Part shown: positions 11,063 to 20,220 of the stretch, in pieces
How positions within the stretch are numbered: the stretch's first letter is position 1
Layout of the letters: the number at the start of each line of letters is the position of its first letter
Source: Magicicada septendecula
Taxonomy: Eukaryota > Arthropoda > Insecta > Hemiptera > Cicadidae
DNA length: 64,000 bases
Assembly: GCA_034769895.1 (NCBI GenBank)
Contig: CM068373.1
Span: 18,519,967-18,583,966, forward strand
Direction: 5' to 3'
Program-made: the position numbers and the translations under genes
Notes under the pieces: generated by a model
The model's database searches: none
What the model saw: only the letters and a program-made list of their open reading frames with translations
Told to the model about the DNA's origin: nothing

Positions 11063-11104
11063 TCAATGAGATTTTTTATGCTTCGGCATAAAACCTCTCA
11101 TTGA
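11063..11104 (+). promoter_or_regulatory. Conserved 3' hairpin with TTCG loop (E2)
   Basis: A 19-nt left arm (TCAATGAGATTTTTTATGC) and right arm (GCATAAAACCTCTCATTGA) pair at 17 of 19 positions around a TTCG tetraloop, nine bases before the 3' LTR. Counterparts lie at 30971-31006 (E1) and 35371-35410 (E3, minus strand), with a compensatory A-U to C-G change in E3. Probably acts at the RNA level near the polypurine tract. Confidence 0.75.
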
Positions 11105-11112
11105 GGGGTTTT

Positions 11113-11791
11113 TGTAATGGTACATTAAATCAGTACAGGGATTTGGGGGCACAAGGAAATATAATTTATTATTTTTATTTCAAATGTAATCAAATATGTC
11201 AGAATAGAAGTTTCCCAAAAAATGATACAACACAGTTCGCTATGACGAGTTGGCGTCAAGGTCACTGGTGTACGTGCAAATTGTCAGCAATGCATACGCA
11301 GCAACAAACAGGACACTCCTAAAACGACATCGAAACATATGAAACGTAATAACTGAGCCATGTAACAATGCCGTCATCACCGCAAAACAATAGAATGATG
11401 ACGAATTTATCCCTTCCACTTAGGAAGTAGAGGCCATGTTCTCGGCCCCAGTCTACAAAATACCGTCAGTGCAACAGCACGTTATAAAATCTGCTGGCCA
11501 TCAATTGCCAGTAGAAATCTTTAAAAGTGAAAAAGCAAAAATGCAATTAAAGTGAGTGTTTTGAAATCAGTTATACACTAACAGAATACAAATGTAAATT
11601 AACGTCAGTGGTAAAAGAACAGAAACAGTTAACGTTCGGCCGAACACCTGCAGGACAATGTAGAACGTCTGACGAGAGCTTCGATCATTAAAAATCAGGG
11701 AAGTCAAAATTCAAATCAATACCTCTTTTTTCTTTTTTGAGCTCAAAATTAATATGTAATCAAACGTACCTGTAAAATAACTTGGGGCAAG

Positions 11792-11824
<33 letters not shown>

Positions 11825-12301
11825 ATGTGCCGGCATATATCTAAAGAGTCACGGGCATTGGTTTATGTTACGTGACCAGAGAACGTGACAAGTTTAAACT
11901 GCAGTAAGTTTTCTAACTTCATTAAATATGAAACCAGAGAGGCTAGAAATAATACAAATGTAATTGAGATGACATACAGTTAATACGGCGGAAATACGTC
12001 GCCGCCATTTTGTTAAGTATTAGATGAAGACTCCATTTTGTTTTGTATTTGCTAAAAGTTGAAATATCAAGAGTATTAAAACACAAGTCTTTCAAACCTA
12101 ATGTCATCAGAGTTCATTATTTTCAAACACCCATACTGTTTCTCCTCTGCTCGCTTGACAACGACCCTGGACCAAAATGAGAAAAAAGTTATGTTGGCAA
12201 CACGAGCTGTACACCAATGTAAATAGTGTGAGGAAGGTAGTGAGTTTCAAAAGGTAAGTCACTGTTAAAATATAAATAACAACATAATTTGATTATTAAC
12301 A
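11113..12301 (+). repeat. E2 3' LTR
   Basis: Begins TGTAATGGTACATTAAATC after a G-rich tract (GAGGGG) and ends TTTGATTATTAACA. It is the partner of the 5955-7152 LTR, with a shorter TG microsatellite (about 11792-11823). Host LTR O1 sequence resumes at 12302. Confidence 0.88.
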
Positions 12302-12560
12302 ATGGCTTGGTGTCTCCTGGACAATGAAACAGATAAGTACTGGATCGGGGAGGGTAAAACAATAAGAAATTCAAAAAATCATAAACAAATTACAAAATTA
12401 TAATGGTAATTGTCGTTAAATCAAATTACAAAACAAGTATAAAAAACAAAGAATTTGAGATCTCAAAAGGGGTGGGGTTATTAAATTGTATGAGAGTGTG
12501 TACAGATGTATAAAACAAAAAAAGGAAAGAAGTACTGGTTTGCACATATAAAATGTAATT

Positions 12561-13814
12561 TGTAATGGTACAGAATTGGGTGAGAAAGAATTTTATTAAA
12601 TGTCAACTCAAACAGTGTACAACCTTTGGGGAACCCCTGCTTTAACAAAGATGCATACAATGATTGCAAAACACCCGTCTGTGCTTGTATCGGGAGTCAG
12701 CTGTCTAGATGGATTACGCAATCACCTACAACTTGTGCTGTCTGTGAATTACAGTAAAACCCGTAATTGACACAAGCTAAAATCATCAGTTGGAGAGCAG
12801 TCATCAAACAGTTCAAATCAACTCATCATAGTGAATAAATGTTACAACAGTGGCCTCGGAAATTTCGGTAGGTCGAAGCGGAAATGGTAGCCTAGACCTA
12901 CCGAAACGTATTGAAACATCAATGAAGAATACAATAAAGAAACTGTGAGCGTGATATAAGATGAATTTTTAAATTAAAGTAATTAGAACAGGGTAAATGT
13001 GGTTTAAGTGAAAGTGCACAGGAAGATAGCAGAACAAGTGCAATAGCGATAAAAGTTAAGTACAGTGAATGCATTGGCTAGCAAGTTTTTGAATCTTTAA
13101 ACAGTAAAGTGCTTAGTAAGAGGGGGTAAAAAGTATATATATAAATCTGTAAAGAGTGAGAGTGTATGTGAGGGAAAAGGGGAGAAATCATTAATCAAAG
13201 TACTAGTTTCTAGCTAAAAAAGTAGTTGTTAAATGAATTTTGGTTAAATAAGTTTATGTTTCTAATTGTTAAGAAAGAGTAAAAGGGAAAGAAGGGAATA
13301 TTGCGTTGTGAATAAAATAAGATTTAGTTTAATATAAAAAATGTGTTAGAGTAAGTTATTACGTCATAACCATTTCCTATTCTGTGCTGAAAACCTCACC
13401 TAACGTTCCAGGAAATTTTCTGAAGTAAGGGAAAGTCAAGTAGCGGGATTATTAAAGTTTTTATAAGGGAAAGAGTGTAAAGGTTTCGATATTGAACCAT
13501 AAAATATTGTGGTGGCCCTGAAGTTTCTTTTGGTGTTTAAAAGGTAAGTAACAGGATTATGACGGTACGTAATATTCTGGCAGCAGTGAGTTTCATTATT
13601 ATTATTGTATTGTTTTATAATAGAAAAAAGGGTTATACCGTTACAAATTCTATTTTGTATATTTGCTTTCATTTTTTTATAATACAATCTGACCATAAAA
13701 AGCATTAAACTTCATTTAATGTAGATACTTTTAGATTTGTTCATATGTACCTGGCAATTTATAAAAAATGAAATAAGGAGAAGAGATAAAGTGTTACTAA
13801 GGTCAATAAAAACA
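12561..13814 (+). repeat. Solo LTR O2 (relative of E1 LTR)
   Basis: Starts TGTAATGGTACAGAATTGGG at 12561 and ends CAATAAAAACA at 13814, with a perfect AATT duplication (12557-12560, 13815-13818). The first about 200 bases align with the E1 LTR start (23619 onward) at roughly three quarters identity; the rest has diverged. No internal region is present. It interrupts solo LTR O1. An AATAAA signal lies 4-9 bases before its end. Confidence 0.8.
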
Positions 13815-14034
13815 AATTTTTGAACCATTTGAATGAGTTATTTACTGCAAATAACCCAATTCTGCTCTCTAGCTCACCCAAAAGAACCTCGGAGCACTTT
13901 CGGGTAAGTAAAACGAAGTTGGCAACAGTTTCAAAATGGCGTCCAGTAAGCGGACTTAAGAACAGCTGTTTTGGATATATGCAAAGGTGGGTGTAAAAGT
14001 AAAAGTAAAAAGTAATAAATAAACTTTACAACTT

Positions 14035-14269
14035 ACATAACTTTTTGAGAAAGCAACCAAGTTCATGTCGTCTTTACACTTCTGGAGATAGTCTCAATAT
14101 AGAGAACAATGAAGCAGTAATTCCAGGTCGATGGAGAAATGATATTGAAACATCTTTACTCCAACCACTTAGAATTACTGCGCGAAGAGCAGGAAACAAT
14201 GCCAAGGAAAAATGTTTGCACCTTGCAAGACATTTTGTTACAAACGGTGCACTTCCTTGGCAATATTAA
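14035..14269 (+). pseudogene. Harbinger transposase, C-terminal part (right of LTR insertion)
   Basis: The frame continues that of 4878-5453: LHNFLRKQPSSC, then AVIPGRWRND, LLQPLRITARRAGNNAKE and NGALPWQY before TAA at 14267-14269. A GRWR motif followed by LQPLR and a terminal PWQ is the usual C-terminus of Harbinger transposases. The join across the ACTT duplication restores an uninterrupted family motif, which shows both parts belong to one gene. Confidence 0.9.
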
Positions 14270-14435
14270 CTTTTACAACGAAGGTTTAGTGAGGATCGGT
14301 CAAAAAAGAATAACACAAATTTAACTTAAATTCATAAAATTCATAACATGGATATTACTGAAATTCATAAAAGTTGTAATTTATTATTTGTCGAGAACTT
14401 CGTAAATACAGAGGATTATAGAATACTTTAATATT

Positions 14436-14600
14436 ATGTATATGTCAATACACACACACTCACCCTCTCTCTCTCACTATCACTCTCTCTCTCTCAACTC
14501 TCTCCCGCTACCTCCCCATTATGTCTCTCTCTCTCTCTCTCTCTCAACTCTCTCCAGCTACCTCCCCATTATGTCTCTCTCTCTCCCTCACAGCAATGGC
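14436..14600 (+). repeat. CT-rich simple repeat
   Basis: Two similar about 70-base units containing CTCTCTCTCAACTCTCTCC, A/CGCTACCTCCCCATTATGTC form a degenerate pyrimidine repeat within the MADF gene intron of the Harbinger element. The long ORF over it is a by-product of the repeat. The adjoining 14600-15310 shows no coding sequence; a second CT-rich tract lies at 14863-14907. Confidence 0.7.
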
Positions 14601-15310
14601 CTTCTAACACTATACCCATCTCTACTAACACGATACTACTCACATACATTAGAGAATTATGTACCACATAAAAGCATAAAGTTATCAACTTACATTAAAG
14701 AGTTACAAAATATTACACACACAAATTGTAGAAAACTAATCTATCAAGTGAAAATGGTTATATTTTAATATTTATATTACTGTAAAATGTTCTTTACCTG
14801 GAACGTAGCCTATACAGAGTACCATAGCCTATTGTAAATTTATGTAGATGTCAGTATTCATAGTCTCTCTCACTCTATCTCTCCCTCTCTTGCTCATTCT
14901 CTCTCTCACACACACAACACACGTGCACCAACGGCTCTTTTATATACCGCATGAATTAAATTGGTTTTTAGATGTATGGAGTGATAGGAATTAAAATTTA
15001 GATATCTGCCAGAATTAGTAGGTTTTATGAACCAATCCGTAACTATAGTACCATCTAGCTGTCTATTGTTAATAAAAAAATTATTAACCCTCAAGAATGT
15101 TGTGTGAAGGGTGGGGAAATTGTCCACTAAATGATATTTAAATATATTATGTGTTATGTAACAAATGCATTATGTTAGACATGAACAAAACTAGTATGAG
15201 AGGTTAGAGATTTCGTTCATTGTTCGAATTTTTAGCAATCATAAAGATGGACAATTTTTCCTACCCTTAGTCATGCTACGATTACAACTAATGTTAGGAA
15301 AAATACTTAC

Positions 15311-15412
15311 ATCAGGCAAAGTATCTAGAGTATCGTTGGGAGCATTTTTGTTGGCCATAAAATCAAATTCTTTGAATGCAAACCACTCTGATTCGTAAAC
15401 AGTAACTGTACC
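15311..15412 (-). pseudogene. MADF-BESS accessory protein, exon 2
   Basis: On the minus strand an acceptor (TTATTTACAG|GTACAG) and donor (CCTGAT|GTAAGT) frame 34 codons reading TVTVYESEWFAFKEFDFM and NDTLDTLPD. This is the end of a MADF domain (the aromatic SEWFAF block) and the linker. Exon 1 ends in phase 1 and joins in frame; the exon ends in phase 0, as needed by the last exon at 4832. No stop interrupts it. The next exon is about 10.5 kb away only because of the LTR insertions. Confidence 0.75.
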
Positions 15413-15506
15413 TGTAAATAAACGATTAATTATTAGTGTATTACCATAATTACAGATAATACGAGTGGTATACTATATAGAAATTTAATAATAAATATAT
15501 ACGTAC

Positions 15507-15738
15507 CAGAACCAGTTATGTGAGATTTCTTAATTCGAGACTTTTCTCTTCTGTATGAAGCCAATAAAGTTGTCATCTTCTTCTTTAAATCCTCAACTGG
15601 CATCTTCATTTCGTCACCTATGTCCTTCCATGCATTCTCACGCATACTTTTGTTGTGATAATTACCACTTTTTGGATTCCACAATAATTCTTTACATTTA
15701 TAAAGCTGTATAAGAGCTAAACACTTTTCACTTTCCAT
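15507..15738 (-). pseudogene. MADF-BESS accessory protein, exon 1
   Basis: From ATG 15736-15738 the frame reads MESEKCLALIQLYKCKELLW, then NYHNKSMRENAWKDIGDEM, VEDLKKKMTTLLASYRREKS and KKSHITGSG before donor TCTG|GTACGT. This is a MADF domain (Myb/SANT-like, Adf-1 type) that binds DNA; Harbinger elements typically encode such a partner which helps target and import the transposase. An upstream in-frame non-ATG extension to 15774 exists but the MESE start fits the family. This exon is intact; the gene as a whole is disabled by lesions in the last exon and by the LTR insertion in its intron. Confidence 0.8.
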
Positions 15739-15966
15739 CTTGCCGTGGAAGAAACAGTGGAATGTCCGTATCAACTGAACGAGCAGAGCACAGTGAAATC
15801 CCTTTGCCGCGGGACAAAGTACCGCTCCGTTTTGGCTTGACCTGCGCCAAGTTCATGTGCGGCAGTGTTCACTCTGCTGTGCGCGGCAACATGGTATCCA
15901 CTTTGCGTGGCAAAGCAACGAACCTTGCCTCCCGTGGCAGCTGCGCTCAGTCGATATGCGGCTTCA

Positions 15967-16675
15967 CAGTAACGTGCTGCATTTATTGTTGTTCCACGTG
16001 GCAGATATAATCAATCAGCAATACTGCACGGTAGTCCCAAAAAACTGTGGCCAACACCTTTCCTGCTGACTCAACCACTTTGGCTTTTTGGGGACTTTCT
16101 ATCCTTTTTTTTGCCACACCATACTCTGGCGCTTGATTTTGGGAGTTGAATGGTGAATCGATGTTTTCTCACCAGTGACTATTCTTGTAAACAGGGCTTC
16201 ACCCTCATCTTTAAACAACTGCAAGAAAGATTGTGCAGCTGTGAAGCGAAGCTGCTTATGGGCGTCAAGACAATAAGCGCGGCACCCATCTTGCACACAC
16301 TTTTGAAAGCTGAAGGTCTTCAACCAATATGTTATCAAGAGAGGATCGGCTAATTTCAATATTTGGTGGCAGTAGAGTCATGATTTTGTCGAGTGTGAGC
16401 CGCTTGTCGGAGTCAATGACGTCACGCACAGCAGCAATGGCGTTGGCTTGGTGCGAAGTTGCTAGTCGGCCGCTGCGCTCATCATCGTGAACATTTTCTC
16501 TGCCTTCAATAAACATTATTCACCAACGATGAACCATTTGTACATATATGACATCTTCGCCATAAACAATGCATAACTGACGATGAATTTCCAAGGCCGA
16601 TTCATTTTTTGCAGTCAAAAAACGAATAACACTATGTATTTCACAACTGGTAGCAAAACGAAGTGGAGCCTCCAT
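15967..16675 (-). pseudogene. mariner transposase, N-terminal half
   Basis: From ATG 16673-16675 the minus strand reads MEAPLRFATSCEIHSVIRFL, YGEDVIYVQMVHRW (helix-turn-helix region), a stop, GRENVHDDERSGRLATS, SRSSLDNILVEDLQLSKVCARWVP, a frameshift near 16265, KQLRFTAAQSFLQLF, RIVTGEKT, KRQSMVWQKKG, another frameshift, VLATVFWDYRAVLLIDY and INAARYCE at the Harbinger junction. The first catalytic residue, normally Asp in the motif IVTGDET, is Glu here. Stops and frameshifts show long decay before or after the Harbinger insertion. Confidence 0.9.
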
Positions 16676-16830
16676 GGCGCTTGGCTTGCTACTGACACTT
16701 GAGCAGTTCACGGCCACCAGACCAGCAGCGAGCACTGCCACTACAGCCAAACTAAAATTCCCTGTGCGTGGGAACTGCCTGAGTCACTCATACTTGGATA
16801 TAAAAATTAGAGAAACTTATTTTTTGGATA

Positions 16831-17165
16831 CGCTTCATATAATGGATAGAAGAGGATATCCACAGCTTTTAATATATTCAGTTAAGATCCTTTACAAAAG
16901 TACATCTGTAGTCCTGGATCTGAATGGTAGGCTCTCAGGGACATTCCAATAAATAAGGGAGTTAGGCAGAGATGCTGTGTTTCCCTAACCTTGTTTAATA
17001 TGTACATTGACAACATGTTGAGAGCACTGAAATCCTGAGTGACTTCAGGAATACAGCTTAACGCATCAATTTGTATGGGTTTCCTGCTATATGCAGATGA
17101 CATAGCTCTTATTCAAGAAAATTAGGATGATTTACAAAGAGTCTCACAGCTTAAATAACTGAGAC
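16831..17165 (+). pseudogene. LINE reverse transcriptase fragment, right part
   Basis: Continues the RT at 2726-3118 in the same frame: MDRRGYPQLLIYSVKILYKS, DLNGRLSGTFQ, a shift, then a degraded GVRQGCSLSP-type block (16960-16985), LFNMYIDNMLRAL and LLYADDIALIQEN, in which the catalytic YADD box is intact (about 17086-17100). It then decays. The join is across the mariner TA duplication. The position relative to RT motifs shows that only one LINE copy was present before the mariner landed. Confidence 0.8.
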
Positions 17166-18480
17166 CCTCGACAATCATTAAACAGAATTATTTCATTTAC
17201 AATAAAAATTTTATACACACAATGGCGAACTATTCGAAGGCTTACCTGTTGTAATGGGGCATTTTGGCCTACCTGAGGGAATAAAGAAGTTTGTATTTTT
17301 TTTTTTTAATAAAACAAATAATATTTTTTCAATAATTGGGACAAACGTATAAACGAAAGGTAAATTCAGTGGTTGAAAAAATAGCGACAGTGGCAGCACT
17401 GCTTGGGACCGTAAATGTGTGACAATTATTCATAAATTATTGAAGCGAACAGACTTAAAAACCGACGGAATTGTGCCAAGGTCAACAAATGACACGCAAA
17501 ACAGCAAAACAAGTTATGTAACTGACATCAGGCGAACGTTACGTCAGCGCCTTACATAATAAGGAATGTGGGTGGAGTGTGCTACTAGCTTTGTCACACT
17601 CACAGCAAAAAAAAGCAGTCGGCAACTAACATCTAAACTAAGCGGACGTGGGCAGTTTTCGCTCGCCGCCGGCTGAGTACCGTTTTCGCCCGCACATAAA
17701 TAAAAATGTGAATCTTTATATTTTATAATCTAAAACAGTGTTTTATAAGCAAGGTAAATACAGTGACAAATTTAAACGAAATAACAGTTTGGCTATAAAG
17801 TAAAAGGTGAATACGAGGAGACGGTAAGGTAGTGCGCGTCCACGATGAAACATTTCATGAGGGTATCTTCAAACATGATAAAAGGGAGATAACTTAAACT
17901 AAAGTCAATAAAATCTTGCAATTTTAACATAAAAATGAGCTCCAAGGGGAATAAATTATGTACTGGGTGAGCGTGTGTGAGTGTATGGGTGAGTGGAAAT
18001 TACGTAATTCAACAGCACTGGTTAGCGTTAAGAAAAATTTAGAATAATGTTTTTCTTTTAAAGTCTGTTTTCATCGAGTTTTAATGTATTTTTCAATTTT
18101 GGTAACTTCATAAAGAAGGGAAAATTTTAAATAAATTAGTGTTCTCAGCTTAGATGTATAGAAGAGGGAGAGAAAATATTGTTCGTAATAATTACCAACT
18201 AAGTCAATTTGATGGCTTTAGTTGACTATGCAGATTTGAAATAAGGTGTTTAATAAAACAAACTTATTTAAAAATAAGTAGATTTGAAGCACTTATTTAA
18301 ATAACCCATACTGTTCTCCTGTTCGCTTATAAGAACCCGGGTGTGTAACAAGTATAGTTGGCAATAACAAGATGGCGCCTAACAAAATTAGACAGTAAAA
18401 AGTAAATATAAAGTCAATCATGTTTATTTTATTTATTAATTTCAATAAAAATAAAACGTATCACTGTCTCAGCGTATTAG
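17166..18480 (+). repeat. LTR-like fragments, boundaries unresolved
   Basis: No coding sequence. Two places look like LTR ends: ACAATAAAAATTTTATACAC followed by ATGGCGAAC near 17205-17230, and CCCATACTGTTCTCCTGTTC near 18307, which resembles the 3' part of the E2 LTR (near 6981 and 12129), followed by TTGGCAATAACAAG and ATGGCGCCTAAC, a degenerate primer-site-like string. I take this as one or two old LTR copies, but could not fix ends or target duplications. Confidence 0.4.
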
Positions 18481-18643
18481 CTGAAATCTTTTTACAACTT
18501 ATAGAAAAAACAAAAATTCTCATAAACATTGACAGACACACAAAATAATATATTGGCATAGATATGTTGACAACATCATACTGCTATATAATGGGAACAA
18601 AGTTAATATTAATTTGGTTCATTTTATTAATGTTAATAGTTAT

Positions 18644-19004
18644 GAATTTTTCAGTGTAGGGTTTGTGAGGATCGGTCAAAAAATATAACACATATTTGAC
18701 ACATATAAAATATAACAATTATTTGGGTTAACGTGTTTGTGTATGTGAGTGTGTGTGCATACACGCATGTGTGTGTGTGTATGTATGTCATTTTTACATA
18801 CGCATGCACACGCATGTACACACAAACAACTCACATACACATACTCGTTCACCCAAATAATTGTTCTACTGTTTGACATTTCTTTTGTATTCATACACAG
18901 GTCCTGCTGATGACAATAAACATTGTCGAAACGTCGACACAAATAAGTTAAAATATGTGTTATATTTTTTTACCAATCCTCACAAACCCTTCACTGAAAA
19001 ATTC
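18644..19004. mobile_element. 361-bp foldback (inverted repeat) element
   Basis: GAATTTTTCAGTGTAGGGTT at 18644 is mirrored by the complement ending at 19004. The arms continue through GTGAGGATCGGTCAAAAAAT and ATATAACACATATTT, and again through AACAATTATTTGGG and a TG/CA microsatellite toward the centre. The right arm has about 95 extra bases. A single related end (GTGAGGATCGGTCAAAAAA) occurs at 14288-14307. Consistent with a non-autonomous foldback or MITE. The minus-strand ORF over it is a repeat artefact. Confidence 0.75.
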
Positions 19005-19096
19005 ATTGATTGACGGTCACTACCAATTTAAGGATTTAGTTAATAGTTATATTGAGTTTACATGTTTCACTTTTCATTTACAGAAAATAATCATAC

Positions 19097-19262
19097 CCGT
19101 TCATCCATGAGATGGTCATAAGAAAAATCAATAACAATTCTTTGTTTGCAACTACTGTTTGCCATTGTTGACTGTTTTAATGATTTCCTTGATGGCCCAA
19201 GTTCAATATTCTTTAATCTTGCTTCTTGTCTTTTCAATTTCTTTTTACTTCTCTGAAGTTCC
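19097..19262 (-). CDS. TRMT10A: tRNA (guanine-9-N1) methyltransferase TRMT10, exon 2
   Basis: The minus strand has acceptor TTTGTTGCAG|GGAAC and donor GAACGG|GTATGA. The 55-codon frame reads ELQRSKKKLKRQEARLK, GPSRKSLKQSTMANSS and CKQRIVIDFSYDHLMDER. The lysine-rich region followed by a strand ending in VIDxSFDxLM is the entry to the SPOUT methyltransferase fold of TRMT10 proteins, which put a methyl group on N1 of guanosine 9 of tRNAs. Exon 1 at 36547-36842 ends with two bases of an Arg codon that this exon completes. Later exons with the S-adenosylmethionine knot are not in the window, so they should lie to the left, beyond the nested transposon stack. Confidence 0.85.
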
Positions 19263-19689
19263 CTGCAACAAATGAATTTGTTCAATAAAATATAAAAACA
19301 AAACATACAATTCTACGCAAATCAGGACTGCCCAGTAAGATCTTGAACTCATCCATAGACAAAATTTTCAGCAGATTTATTTTCGAGTTGAACGCTGTTG
19401 TAGGTAAATATAAGAAGTATCAAGTTATACCATTAATTTATCTTTAGTACACAGCTATTTAAAGTGACAGTTTTGTAAATTTTTTAAAACAGAGAAAATT
19501 AAGTATCATACTCTTTTTTGTAAAAAGATGTTTTATCGCCAACAAAAATTTCTTCCAAGTTGGTACAACAAAATGATCCATATTCTGGATCTCAAAAAGT
19601 TCACTTTGTAAGAAATTATGCAGAAAGTACATGCGACAGTTTTAAATGACAATGAATAAAGTAATGTAAAAAATATTGTAGTTAAGTTG

Positions 19690-20115
19690 GACAAGTTCCA
19701 GACAAGCTGTGCGACAATCAACCATATTTTTAGAAACAAGGTACATCGAGATACAAAATAAAATTTTACAAAATTATGGCAGTCCCTGTACTGTCCTATG
19801 GGTATAAACAACAACCACAAAACAAGAAAGTAAAATACACGCTCAGAAACGGCATTCTTAAAAGAAGTTAAAAGGTATTCTAAACTTGACAATATAAACA
19901 AAAGGCCATAAGAAAAGAATTACAAGTTTTTATCTGGAATAATAAATTAAAAGATTATAAACAACGGTGGAAAGAACACTTAGAAAGAATGTCAGATTCA
20001 AGACTGGTCAAACAAGTCTGGTAATATAAACTTACACGACACAGGTGTGTGGGTGCAGACCCAGGAAGAGCTGGTTGGAGGATCTTTGAAGGCGGAATCA
20101 CATTTCCTATGCTGT
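19690..20115 (+). pseudogene. LINE reverse transcriptase, C-terminal end
   Basis: Several frames together give the end of a LINE ORF2: KFQTSCATINHIFRNKVHRD near 19690, a degraded LWQSLYCPMG (family VPTLLYGS), ETAFLKEVKRYS near 19848, KDYKQRWKEHLERMSDSRL near 19950, and GRAGWRIFEGG near 20070 (family RRRW...FEAG). Frameshifts separate them. No RT palm is present, so this is a 5'-truncated copy, the usual product of incomplete target-primed reverse transcription. The antisense ORF at 19533-19901 is a shadow. Confidence 0.75.
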
Positions 20116-20220
20116 GATGTGAAAATGATGATAATGTAAAACAGTGGATATGATGTTAGATATCTTCAAAAAGTCAGTACATCACATCGTAACTGAAGTT
20201 GATGCATGAAAAAACTGTAT

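Larger units (their letters stand above)
5955..12301 (+). mobile_element. E2: pol-depleted LTR retrotransposon
   Basis: The two LTRs (5955-7152 and 11113-12301) are nearly identical by eye, and a primer binding site follows the 5' LTR. The internal region of about 4 kb holds a gag N-terminal coiled-coil ORF, an acidic ORF and a C-terminal integrase scrap, but no protease, RT or RNase H. The flanks are GTGG (5951-5954) and ATGG (12302-12305), an imperfect 4-bp duplication. It lies within solo LTR O1. The 3' end of the internal region (10752-11112) is the part most similar to element E1. It must depend on enzymes supplied by another element. Confidence 0.85.
5454..14030 (+). mobile_element. Solo LTR O1 inserted in Harbinger transposase, itself carrying two insertions
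   Basis: It begins TGTAACGGTACA at 5454 and ends AATAAACTTTACA at 14030, giving the TG...CA ends of an LTR with a perfect 4-bp duplication ACTT (5450-5453 and 14031-14034). After removal of E2 (5955-12301) and O2 (12561-13818) the remaining pieces 5454-5954, 12302-12560 and 13819-14030 sum to about 970 bp, the size of one LTR, with no room for internal coding sequence. I therefore call it a solo LTR left by recombination. An AATAAA polyadenylation-like signal lies near the right end. Confidence 0.8.
3592..15963. mobile_element. PIF/Harbinger element carrying nested LTR elements
   Basis: The element is flanked by a 3-bp TCA duplication (3589-3591 and 15964-15966), as expected for PIF/Harbinger, and lies inside the mariner transposase. 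The left end (AGGTGCGTATCC at 3592) and the complement of the right end (AGCCGCATATCG) form imperfect inverted repeats of about 30 bp that share a GAGCG, GCTGCC core. Removing the LTR insertion (5454-14034) leaves about 3.8 kb. It carries two genes, as Harbinger elements usually do: a DDE transposase on the plus strand and a MADF-type DNA-binding partner on the minus strand. Both are inactivated. Confidence 0.85.
3119..16828 (-). mobile_element. mariner element carrying a nested Harbinger element
   Basis: The terminal inverted repeats are TCCAAAAATTAAGTTTCC at 3119-3136 and its near-perfect complement ending at 16828 (GAAACTTATTTTTTGGA); both ends are flanked by the TA duplication expected for mariner (3117-3118 and 16829-16830). 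Without the inserted Harbinger the element measures about 1335 bp, the usual mariner size. The transposase is on the minus strand. It was inserted into the LINE copy whose pieces lie at 2726-3118 and 16829-17165. The Harbinger insertion at 3592-15963 splits it into a 5' portion on the right and a 3' portion on the left. Confidence 0.85.

Noticed and set aside
18905..18935. Hammerhead-ribozyme-like motif: CTGATGA, small stem, GAAAC (also 37208-37236)
   Set aside because: In both places two extra bases (TC or TT) lie between the stem and GAAA, and these pair with the GA that should stay unpaired in the core. No suitable stem I and III with a cleavage site were found.
19533..19901. Hydrophobic 122-residue minus-strand ORF
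   Set aside because: It is the antisense of LINE coding sequence recognisable on the plus strand.
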